Of a stretch of DNA of 22,572 nucleotides, positions 7,327-14,557 are shown piece after piece; position 1 is the stretch's first letter, and each line of letters opens with the position of its first letter. The position numbers and the translations under genes were made by a program. Location of the stretch: NCBI GenBank assembly GCA_964487395.1, contig CAZAQH010000034.1, positions 1-22,572 on the forward strand. Reading direction: 5' to 3'. Source of the stretch: RGIG8767 sp964487395. Lineage in GTDB: Bacteria; Bacillota; Clostridia; Lachnospirales; Lachnospiraceae. The notes under the pieces are model-generated. The model did not search any database and was not told where the DNA came from. It worked only from the letters and a program-made list of their open reading frames with translations.

Positions 7327-8034
7327 ATGCTGAATCGTTTTTCAAGAACAGAAATCTTAATAGGTGAAGAAGCACTTAATGCTTTAAAAAAAGCACGTGT
7401 TGCAATCTTTGGTATTGGAGGAGTTGGCGGTTATACGGCAGAAGCCTTGGTGCGAAGTGGAATTGGACATTTTGATTTAATTGATAATGATACGGTTAGT
7501 CTTACAAATATTAATCGGCAGATTATTGCGACTACGAGTACGATTGGAAAATATAAAACGGATGTTATGAAAGAACGAATGTTAGATATTAACCCCGATG
7601 TTGAGGTTGTATTACATCCTTGTTTCTTTCTTCCAGAGAATAAAGATAAATTTGATTTTTCAAAATATGATTATGTTGTAGATGCGGTAGATACCGTGAC
7701 TGCAAAGCTTACCATAATTGAGGAAGCAAAAAGGGCAGGAGTACCGGTTATCAGTTGTATGGGAGCCGGTAATAAATTGGATGCAACACAATTTGAGGTG
7801 GCGGATATTGCAAAGACAAGTGTGTGTCCACTTGCAAAGGTAATGCGTCGGGAACTAAAAAAAAGAGATATAGAACATGTGAAAGTTGTATATTCAAAAG
7901 AGGAAGCAAAGAAACCACTTATGGACATTGAAGATTGCAATAAGCGTGCGACACCAGGCAGTATTGCATTTGTTCCATCCGTTGCAGGACTTATTCTTGC
8001 AGGGGAAGTCATTAAGGATTTGTGCAAGAATTAG
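7327..8034 (+). CDS. tcdA: tRNA threonylcarbamoyladenosine dehydratase (cyclic t6A)
   Basis: A 235-residue E1/ThiF-fold protein. It shows the nucleotide-binding GIGGVGG loop (29-35), the acidic switch LIDND (51-55) followed by NINRQ (61-65), and the VDAVDT segment, all typical of TcdA/CsdL. Enzymes of this family use ATP to convert t6A at tRNA position 37 to its cyclic hydantoin form. The N-terminal RFSRTEILIGEEAL is the usual TcdA opening. Its length is somewhat below E. coli TcdA, as in many Firmicutes. ATG 7327 follows AAGGAG that lies inside the end of the MATE gene. Its stop codon is inside the stem of the terminator at 8029-8060. Confidence 0.92.
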   Translation: MLNRFSRTEILIGEEALNALKKARVAIFGIGGVGGYTAEALVRSGIGHFDLIDNDTVSLTNINRQIIATTSTIGKYKTDVMKERMLDINPDVEVVLHPCFFLPENKDKFDFSKYDYVVDAVDTVTAKLTIIEEAKRAGVPVISCMGAGNKLDATQFEVADIAKTSVCPLAKVMRRELKKRDIEHVKVVYSKEEAKKPLMDIEDCNKRATPGSIAFVPSVAGLILAGEVIKDLCKN

Positions 8035-8060
8035 TCAAAAAGGACTAATTTTGTTGTTTT
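8029..8060 (+). terminator. Rho-independent terminator overlapping the tcdA stop
   Basis: AATTAGTC (8029-8036) pairs with GACTAATT (8043-8050) around a 6-nt loop, followed by a T-rich run interrupted by two G residues (8051-8060). The tcdA TAG is within the left arm. The stem is AT-rich, so termination may be partial. Confidence 0.7.
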
Positions 8061-8082
8061 TAAGTAGAAAAAATGGTATTAT
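8054..8082 (+). promoter_or_regulatory. Predicted promoter of the exopolysaccharide operon
   Basis: TTGTTT (8054-8059) and TATTAT (8077-8082) are 17 bp apart, with an extended -10 TGG at 8074-8076. The -35 lies in the T tract of the preceding terminator. Predicted start is near 8089, giving a leader of about 40 nt before ATG 8129. Confidence 0.55.
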
Positions 8083-8128
8083 ATTAATAACTTTAAATCA
8101 TGTTAAGCTAGTTGTAGGAGGACACGGG

Positions 8129-8689
8129 ATGGAAAATTTGATTCTGAAGTTGCCAAATATAACTACGAAGAATTATTTTACTGAGGATTTATTAATATTT
8201 CTATTTATCATTTTTTCTTTAGTAGTTGGAATTTTATTATGCTTTTGGGGATACAAGTATTTTCAAACGTTAATGATTATTGCTTGCGGTCTTTTTTTTG
8301 GTTATTTAGGAGTTAAAATCATGCTTTTTCTTACAGCACAGCCTATTTTACAGATGTGCTTTTTTGTTGTCTTCACATTTGCTGGCTGCTGTTTTGTTTA
8401 TTTTATAGCAGTTATTTGTTCTTTTATAATTAAGAAAATAAGAATTAAAAAATTCTTAGATAAAAATCTGTATTTATTAACAAGTATTCTGGGTGCATAT
8501 CTTATTTTCTTTATTACTTTTAGCTTTATATATCGTGAACGTATAGTTTGTATTCTCATTTCATCGTTTATATCGCTCATTGGTCTTACCTGTCAAAAGA
8601 AGAATGAATTAAAAAGACCTCATTTTCACTGCTATGATGAGATTTTCAAAATGAAACCTTTAAAAGAAAAGGAGACAATTGATGCTTGA
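8129..8689 (+). CDS. Polytopic membrane protein, first gene of the exopolysaccharide operon
   Basis: I chose ATG 8129 because AGGAGG lies 9-10 bp upstream; a longer in-frame reading back to 7886 overlaps tcdA and encodes implausible residues. The 186-residue protein has about five predicted membrane spans (roughly 21-39, 45-65, 73-101, 113-134 and 139-155) and a charged cytosolic tail. The CFWGYKYFQTLMIIACGLFFGYLGVKI stretch, given here as positions 38-64, resembles TMEM198/DUF4203-type membrane repeats, with weak certainty. The 3' end overlaps the start of the VTC-domain gene by 8 bp, indicating coupled translation. Function unknown; a structural or transport role in the polysaccharide machine is inference. 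Confidence 0.78.
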   Translation: MENLILKLPNITTKNYFTEDLLIFLFIIFSLVVGILLCFWGYKYFQTLMIIACGLFFGYLGVKIMLFLTAQPILQMCFFVVFTFAGCCFVYFIAVICSFIIKKIRIKKFLDKNLYLLTSILGAYLIFFITFSFIYRERIVCILISSFISLIGLTCQKKNELKRPHFHCYDEIFKMKPLKEKETIDA

Positions 8690-9377
8690 CGTACAGCGAC
8701 GAGAAATAAAATATTTGGTCAATGTTATAGAAATGACACAGTTAAAAAAGATTTTATGTCAGACTATGACAAAAGACAAACATAATGGCCCAAGTGGATA
8801 TCGAGTCCGTTCTCTTTATTTTGATACTATGAATGACTCGGATTTTAATGAAAAAGTAGAGGGCTATGATAAAAGACAGAAGATTAGATTAAGGGTATAT
8901 GATGACAATTATACATCGGTCAAATTGGAAATGAAAACAAAACAACGAGATTTTCAAAGAAAATACTCCTTGATTTTATCAAAGGAAGAAGCAACAGAAG
9001 TCATGCAAGGAAATTATTCGTTTTTGCTAACACGTCCGGAATCTATAGCAAAAGCGATATATACCAAAATGTCAACTTGCTGTTACCGACCAAAATGTAT
9101 TGTGGAATATGACCGAGAAGCTTATTTGGTTGATTCGAATGATATACGTGTTACCTTTGATCAGAATTTAAGGGCGACGGAAGTTAATTTGGATTTATTT
9201 GATGATAATTTGATTCTTTATCCTGTTTGTAAACCAAGTGAAACGACAATGGAAGTGAAATACAGTGGATTCCTTTTTTCCTATATAAAAAATACTATCA
9301 GTAAATTGGACAAACAGCAGATATCAAACAGTAAATATTGTAGAGCAAGAAAAATATCAAAACATGGAAAACTATAA
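8682..9377 (+). CDS. VTC-domain protein (polyphosphate polymerase-like)
   Basis: A 231-residue single-domain protein of the VTC/CYTH-like triphosphate tunnel group. ATG 8682 follows AAAGGAG; the adjacent in-frame TTG at 8679 is less likely. Landmarks are RREIKYLV (6-13), RSLYFDT (43-49), KIRLRVY (67-73), the basic KLEMKTK (81-87), VEYDREAY (141-148) and MEVKY (190-194). These supply the Arg/Lys lining and the metal-binding Glu191 that in yeast Vtc4 bind phosphate chains and Mn2+. Yeast Vtc4 makes polyphosphate from ATP; bacterial homologues next to DUF4956 and CotH genes have unproven function. No membrane span or signal is visible, so the domain is cytosolic. Whether it makes polyphosphate or binds a triphosphate here is unknown. 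Confidence 0.9.
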   Translation: MLDVQRREIKYLVNVIEMTQLKKILCQTMTKDKHNGPSGYRVRSLYFDTMNDSDFNEKVEGYDKRQKIRLRVYDDNYTSVKLEMKTKQRDFQRKYSLILSKEEATEVMQGNYSFLLTRPESIAKAIYTKMSTCCYRPKCIVEYDREAYLVDSNDIRVTFDQNLRATEVNLDLFDDNLILYPVCKPSETTMEVKYSGFLFSYIKNTISKLDKQQISNSKYCRARKISKHGKL

Positions 9378-9394
9378 ATGAAATGAGGTAGCTT

Positions 9395-10081
9395 ATGAAA
9401 GAATATTTATATGAAAGTTTATTAAACACAACAGGATCACTCACTCTTTGGGATGTAATCATTAATTTTGCTGCTGCTTGTATCGTCAGTGTCTTAATTT
9501 ACACATCTTATCGTTTGACGCACACAGGAACGGTATACAGCAGAAAATTTAATATTTCGCTTGTTATGCTGACACTCATAACGACCCTAGTAATGAATGT
9601 TATAGGAAATAATATTGCACTTTCATTAGGTATGGTTGGTGCACTTTCTATTGTAAGATTTCGTACCGCGATTAAGGATTCCAGGGATACGGCTTATATT
9701 TTCTGGGCGATTGCAGTAGGTATTTGCTGTGGTGTATCAGATTACTTAATTGCAGGAATTGGAACATTCGTTATCTTTCTTTTCTTAATTATATTTGGTC
9801 TTGTTAAAGACAATGAACGCATTATGATTATTATCAAAATGGATTCATCGGAATTAGCGAATATTGATAACAGCATGTTATCCTATTTTAAAGGAAAAGC
9901 AGTACTAAGAGTGCAGAACAATTCAATTGATAGTAAAAAAGCAGAAGTAATATATGAAGTTTCGGACAAACTCTTACACAGATCTGAAAAGAAAAATGGT
10001 AGTTTTGCGAAGTTTTCTTCAGAGTTAGCAGGAGTATCTTCAGTCAGTTTAGTAAGACAGGACGATGAAATAAGCCAATAG
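9395..10081 (+). CDS. DUF4956 membrane protein
   Basis: A 228-residue protein with about four membrane spans in residues 20-137 and a cytosolic domain of about 90 residues (138-228). The conserved core GNNIALSLGMVGALSIVRFR at 71-90, followed by TAIKDSRDTAYIFWAIAVGI, is the DUF4956 signature; its polar RFRTAIKDSRD loop is a likely functional site. ATG 9395 follows GAGGT. DUF4956 genes are commonly found beside VTC-domain genes, as here (18-bp gap), which suggests the two proteins form a membrane complex analogous to how VTC catalytic domains are tethered to membrane spans in yeast. That analogy is inference; molecular function is not known. Confidence 0.9.
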   Translation: MKEYLYESLLNTTGSLTLWDVIINFAAACIVSVLIYTSYRLTHTGTVYSRKFNISLVMLTLITTLVMNVIGNNIALSLGMVGALSIVRFRTAIKDSRDTAYIFWAIAVGICCGVSDYLIAGIGTFVIFLFLIIFGLVKDNERIMIIIKMDSSELANIDNSMLSYFKGKAVLRVQNNSIDSKKAEVIYEVSDKLLHRSEKKNGSFAKFSSELAGVSSVSLVRQDDEISQ

Positions 10082-10091
10082 GGGGACAAAA

Positions 10092-11711
10092 ATGCTTCAT
10101 AATAAGAATTGCATTTTTATGTTATGTATAGGCATTATTGGGATGACTCTGCTTTTGGGAATTGGAGTTGTGACAAAGATTTTTTTGTACAAAGACAATC
10201 AGAATGCAGGTAATTATCATGAACTTTTACCGGATAATTCCACAGAAGAACCACTTGCGTATATAAATGAGGACTTTACAGTTGCGGAAGGATTCCATTC
10301 TAATCTGCCGATTGTTATTCTTTCGTTAGATGGAGAAGTGCCGGAGTATAAATCCTTTTCGGCAACAGGAGAAGAGAATATTATTGAAAATACTGATCCG
10401 TATACAACAGGAACGGTTTCTGTTATCAGGGATGAGAATGGAAATAATGATTTATCAGATAATCCGGTTTATTATAGTCAGATGCGCATAAAGAAGAGAG
10501 GCCACACTTCCTATAGCTATGATAAGTCACAATACCTTATTAAAACTGTTAACGAAGACGGGACAGACAATGAATCGGACATACTTGATATGGGGGCTGG
10601 TGACAGCTGGATTTTAAATGGAAGTATGGCAGATAAAAGCATGATAAGAAATTATCTTGCATATAGAATTGCATCAGAAATTGATGGAAATATGATGTCA
10701 CCGGACAGTGAATTCTGCGAAGTGCTGATTAATCGAGATGGTACTTATGAATATGTGGGTGTATATCTTTTGATGGAAACGGTATCAAGGGGCGAATCAC
10801 GAATTGATATAGAACAGTATAAAGAGAAAAATGTGTATTCCAGTTACATTGTAAGAAGAGACCGATTTACCAATTTTGATGTAATGCTTAATACGTATGG
10901 ACGAATGAACAATCTCTCTGAACAATGGATTGGGCTAAAATATCCTTCTGCAAATAAAATTACGGAACAGACAAAACAGTATATTGAAAATGATTTTTCA
11001 AAAACGGAACAGATTTTGTATGCAGAGGATGAAACATATTTTAAGATATATGATAAATATATCGATATTGATACTTTTGTCGATTATTTCTTGATTAATG
11101 AGTACTTTGGCAATTATGATGCCGGAGAACACTCAACTTACATGTATAAGAATTCAGGAGATTTGCTAAACATTGGTCCGGTATGGGATTTTGATCAGGC
11201 TATGAATAATTATTTTGCTGAAGAGATTAAACCTGCAAAATTGGCATTTCAAACAAAGCCAATTTTTGACCGATTAACTAAAGATCAGAGATTCTTAACA
11301 GAATTAAAAGAGCGATACAGTAAACTGCAAAGAAAAGAATTATCCGAAGAGCATGTTTTTTCTGTAATAGATGAGACAACTGATTACCTTAAATCAGCAA
11401 GAGCAAGGGAATGGTATCGTTGGGCAGCTGATTATGAAGATGGTTCATTTACTAATCTTCACAATTATTATTTGCAGGATTATATGAAAAATGGAGTTGT
11501 AATCAGTCGTTTTAATGACAATTATGAGCAGGAAATATATAATATTAAAAATTATATACATCATCATAATACCGTGATTCAAGAAGAATTGAGTAAACTG
11601 ATGAAATCAGCTAAATATAACAGCTCAATTAAAAATGAGAATGAACTATTTTTAATTATGATTATGGTCTTATTCCTGGTACCTTCATTTTATATTAACA
11701 AAAAAGGATAA
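10092..11711 (+). CDS. Membrane-anchored CotH-family kinase
   Basis: A 539-residue protein with an N-terminal span (about 8-30), an extracellular domain (about 60-510) and a second hydrophobic stretch near the C-terminus (about 516-534). CotH kinase landmarks are IKKRGHTSYSYDKSQYLIK (about 133-151), LNGSMADKSMIRNYLA (about 174-189), YVGVYLLME (about 220-228) and GPVWDFDQAMNNY (about 363-375) with the acidic DFD. In Bacillus subtilis, spore-coat CotH is a protein kinase of the coat. This gene is in a vegetative-type operon with polysaccharide genes, so the substrate could be an operon partner, a surface protein or the glycan; that is inference. AGGGGGA precedes the ATG; the neighbouring DUF4956 stop is 10 bp upstream. 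Confidence 0.9.
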   Translation: MLHNKNCIFMLCIGIIGMTLLLGIGVVTKIFLYKDNQNAGNYHELLPDNSTEEPLAYINEDFTVAEGFHSNLPIVILSLDGEVPEYKSFSATGEENIIENTDPYTTGTVSVIRDENGNNDLSDNPVYYSQMRIKKRGHTSYSYDKSQYLIKTVNEDGTDNESDILDMGAGDSWILNGSMADKSMIRNYLAYRIASEIDGNMMSPDSEFCEVLINRDGTYEYVGVYLLMETVSRGESRIDIEQYKEKNVYSSYIVRRDRFTNFDVMLNTYGRMNNLSEQWIGLKYPSANKITEQTKQYIENDFSKTEQILYAEDETYFKIYDKYIDIDTFVDYFLINEYFGNYDAGEHSTYMYKNSGDLLNIGPVWDFDQAMNNYFAEEIKPAKLAFQTKPIFDRLTKDQRFLTELKERYSKLQRKELSEEHVFSVIDETTDYLKSARAREWYRWAADYEDGSFTNLHNYYLQDYMKNGVVISRFNDNYEQEIYNIKNYIHHHNTVIQEELSKLMKSAKYNSSIKNENELFLIMIMVLFLVPSFYINKKG

Positions 11712-11714
11712 CAA

Positions 11715-11903
11715 ATGAATACTTTAAACACATTGTTGAATTCTATAATTACATCAGAGCAGGTGAAACCAAGAAGTTATTTTCTAATAGAGCTTCAGAC
11801 TCCGGAGATTATCTGGGCAATTCGTATCGGCTTTATTGGGGCAGGTTTATTTGCACTATTCATTTTTATTGTGATGAGAAGAAAAACTAAGGATGGAGAG
11901 TAA
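11715..11903 (+). CDS. Small single-span membrane protein, 62 aa
   Basis: ATG 11715 is 3 bp after the CotH stop, with AAAGGAT overlapping that stop as ribosome binding site. The 62-residue product has a polar N-terminus containing SEQVKPRSYFLIELQTPEI (13-31), one strongly hydrophobic helix (about 32-53), and a basic MRRKTKDGE tail, which predicts an outside N-terminus and inside C-terminus. No family recognised. Tight spacing on both sides (3 bp to the MBOAT gene) argues that it is a real component of the machine, comparable in position to small accessory subunits of polysaccharide synthases and acylation complexes. The role is not known. Confidence 0.75.
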   Translation: MNTLNTLLNSIITSEQVKPRSYFLIELQTPEIIWAIRIGFIGAGLFALFIFIVMRRKTKDGE

Positions 11904-11906
11904 AAT

Positions 11907-13340
11907 ATGTTATTTTCAAGTATTGTTTTCTTACTATATTTTTTCCCCATAGTATTTATTCTTTATTATTTAGTTTCTTTTTCCAGAATGCTTCAAAATA
12001 TAGTATTGTTACTGGCGAGTCTGGTTTTTTATGCATGGGGAGAACCTGTGAATATTCTGCTTATGCTTGGCTCAATTGCTTTTAATTCTCTTATGGGGTA
12101 TTTGGTACAGGGAATTAGAAAAACAAAACCAAGAAAAATCATTTTGATTATTGCAATTGTTGTTAATTTATCTGTTTTATTTTTCTTTAAATATTTAGGG
12201 TTTGTATTAAAAACGATTGGGAATATGTCAGGGACAGAAGTTTTTGATTTTCAGATTGCATTGCCGATTGGTATTTCTTTCTTTACTTTTCAGGCATTGT
12301 CCTATGTAGTCGATGTATACCGTGGGACTACAAAGGCAGAAAATCCATTTTATGTTGGATTGTATATTGCTTTTTTCCCACAGTTAATTGCAGGACCAAT
12401 TATTCAATATAATACGGTAGCAGATCAAATCAGACATAGAAAGTCAAGTATTAATAAGGTATCAGTGGGTCTATGCCGATTCACCACAGGACTTGGAAAA
12501 AAAATACTACTGTCGAATTGCTTTGCTGCAATTGCAGATAATGTATTTCAATGGTCAGCAATTGGAACAGATCGTTTGCAGGTACCGGTGATGCTTGCCT
12601 GGCTTGGAAGTATAGCTTATACATTACAGATATATTTTGATTTTTCAGCGTATTCAGATATGGCAATAGGACTTGGACTATGCTTTGGCTTTAAATTTGG
12701 GGAGAATTTTAATTATCCCTATATTGCGGATTCAGTTACAAATTTCTGGAAACGCTGGCATATTTCTTTGACGGACTGGTTTCATGATTATGTATATTTC
12801 CCATTAGGGGGAAGCAGAGTTAAAAATCAGGATTTTATGGTGAGAAATATATTTATTGTATGGCTGTTAACCGGAATTTGGCATGGAGCAAACTGGACCT
12901 TTATTTTCTGGGGACTAATGTATTTTGTATTGCAGCTTGCAGAGAGGTTCTTCGAATATCCTCAAAAAATGAAGAGTCGGTTTTGGAGACATTTTTATAC
13001 ATTAATGGTGGTCAATGCAGCATGGGTAGTATTTAGAGCAGATGATTTGTATCAGGCAGGCCGCTTTTTTATGAATATGCTTGGAATCAACCGAAATGGT
13101 TTTTACAGTTCAACAGCAGTTATGTTGATACGTGAAAACTGGGTATTCCTTCTTTTAGGCATTATTTTTTCCACACCAATAGCAAGGAGCATGAATGAAA
13201 TGCTGTATAAAAAACCAAACACAGCAATAAACTATTTATACACACTTGTTTATCCGGTAGGAATGCTTCTATTATTAGTGGTATGTGTCAGTTATCTTGC
13301 AAGCGGAACGTATAACCCATTTATTTATTTCAATTTTTAG
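11907..13340 (+). CDS. MBOAT-family O-acyltransferase (AlgI/DltB-like)
   Basis: A 477-residue membrane protein with roughly 10-12 spans. It carries MBOAT hallmarks: the YAWGEP segment (42-47), SYVVDVYRG (132-140), FFPQLIAGPI (156-165), FWKRWHISLTDWF (280-292) with His285, and LTGIWHGANWTFIFWG (321-336) with the invariant catalytic His326. AlgI/DltB-type enzymes move acyl groups, usually acetyl, from a cytosolic donor across the membrane onto a polysaccharide or teichoic acid with an SGNH-type partner. That partner is the DHHW gene 8 bp downstream. ATG 11907 follows GGAGAG. Within this operon it is predicted to O-acetylate the glucan made by the GT2 protein (inference). Confidence 0.94.
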   Translation: MLFSSIVFLLYFFPIVFILYYLVSFSRMLQNIVLLLASLVFYAWGEPVNILLMLGSIAFNSLMGYLVQGIRKTKPRKIILIIAIVVNLSVLFFFKYLGFVLKTIGNMSGTEVFDFQIALPIGISFFTFQALSYVVDVYRGTTKAENPFYVGLYIAFFPQLIAGPIIQYNTVADQIRHRKSSINKVSVGLCRFTTGLGKKILLSNCFAAIADNVFQWSAIGTDRLQVPVMLAWLGSIAYTLQIYFDFSAYSDMAIGLGLCFGFKFGENFNYPYIADSVTNFWKRWHISLTDWFHDYVYFPLGGSRVKNQDFMVRNIFIVWLLTGIWHGANWTFIFWGLMYFVLQLAERFFEYPQKMKSRFWRHFYTLMVVNAAWVVFRADDLYQAGRFFMNMLGINRNGFYSSTAVMLIRENWVFLLLGIIFSTPIARSMNEMLYKKPNTAINYLYTLVYPVGMLLLLVVCVSYLASGTYNPFIYFNF

Positions 13341-13348
13341 AGGTACAA

Positions 13349-14557
13349 ATGGAAAAATATATACTAAAAAAACAAATTTTTGCTTTCCTGTTTATTATCG
13401 TTGTCTTTGGATTTGCGGGCTTTAATTTTCTACATACCTATGAGCCGCTGAAGGAAGTTATTATGACATCAGATGAGCTTCAGGTGGCAGATATAGACGG
13501 TGTAATTACAAATGAATTGTATGGGAAAATGGAATTTATTGAAGCCTATTCCTATGTTCAGTTACTTCTTGATAAAAGGGAATACAATAACTTTAATGTC
13601 ATCAAAGATGAAAATGGTTTTTTACAATATGCTTCCTTTTTTAGAGAACAGGATACAAAAATTTTTGATTATGCATTACGAGTAAAAAGATTACAGGATT
13701 ATGCTAATGCAAATGGAACAGAAGTTTTATTTGTGGTAACTCCTTCAAAATATGATTATAAGAATACAGTATTAAGAGAAGGGTTATCGGTGAATGATCC
13801 ATCAAGTACGGTAAATGAGTTAATGTTTGATTTGAATCGTCTTGGGGTTAAAACATTAAATCTTTCAGAGACGATGCCCAATAATGAAATGCCTTATGAA
13901 GATATTTTTTTTAGAACGGATCATCACTGGACAGTTCCGGCAGCATTTTATGCAACAGGGACGATTGTCGATACATTTAAAGATGAGTTCGGACTTGATT
14001 TAGACCCGGATGGTTACTATATGGATATTAATAATTATCAAGAGGAAACTTACTATGGTGGTATGCTTGGCTCGATGGGCAGAAGAACAGGTGCAGTTTT
14101 TTCAGGAGTTGATGATTTTACAGCTTTGTGGCCACGATTTGAAGGCGATTTCTATCGTCAGTCCATGCTAAATGATGGAAAATTAATAGAAGACTCAGGT
14201 TCCTTTGAAAAAGTATTAATGAATGAAGATGCTCTTTTGGGAAAAGATGATATTTATTCTGGTTCACAATATTCACTGTATTTAAATGAATTAAGAATAT
14301 TTGAAAAAATAATAAATAGTAATAATCCGGATGGATGTAAAATGTTTATGATACGAGATTCTTATTTTTCTCCGGTTATTGCTTTTATGATGCCAATGTG
14401 TGGAGAGATAGATGCAATATGGTCACTCGAGGAATCAGATAAGCTTGATATTGAAAACTATATAAAAAACAATCAGTTTGATTATATTGTTATTGAAGTT
14501 TATCCATATAATATTGACGATGCTGCATTTAATTATTTCAAGGGAGATAATAATTGA
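13349..14557 (+). CDS. DHHW/AlgX-like SGNH-fold acyl-transfer partner protein
   Basis: A 402-residue protein with an N-terminal signal-anchor (about 10-28) and an extracellular domain. The DHHW-family motif FRTDHHWT contains Asp191-His192-His193-Trp194, and a C-terminal MIRDSYFSP block (334-342) places a candidate nucleophile at Ser338, as in AlgX/AlgJ proteins. These together form a Ser-His-Asp set for acyl transfer outside the membrane. It pairs with the MBOAT protein immediately upstream. GAGGT precedes the ATG. Its TGA overlaps the TTG start of the GT2 gene by 4 bp, implying coupled translation. It probably completes O-acylation of the exported glycan; a hydrolase (esterase) role is the alternative. 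Confidence 0.92.
   Translation: MEKYILKKQIFAFLFIIVVFGFAGFNFLHTYEPLKEVIMTSDELQVADIDGVITNELYGKMEFIEAYSYVQLLLDKREYNNFNVIKDENGFLQYASFFREQDTKIFDYALRVKRLQDYANANGTEVLFVVTPSKYDYKNTVLREGLSVNDPSSTVNELMFDLNRLGVKTLNLSETMPNNEMPYEDIFFRTDHHWTVPAAFYATGTIVDTFKDEFGLDLDPDGYYMDINNYQEETYYGGMLGSMGRRTGAVFSGVDDFTALWPRFEGDFYRQSMLNDGKLIEDSGSFEKVLMNEDALLGKDDIYSGSQYSLYLNELRIFEKIINSNNPDGCKMFMIRDSYFSPVIAFMMPMCGEIDAIWSLEESDKLDIENYIKNNQFDYIVIEVYPYNIDDAAFNYFKGDNN

Noticed and set aside
7886..8128. In-frame upstream extension of the first operon membrane gene
   Set aside because: It overlaps tcdA, terminator and promoter; ATG 8129 has a strong ribosome binding site.
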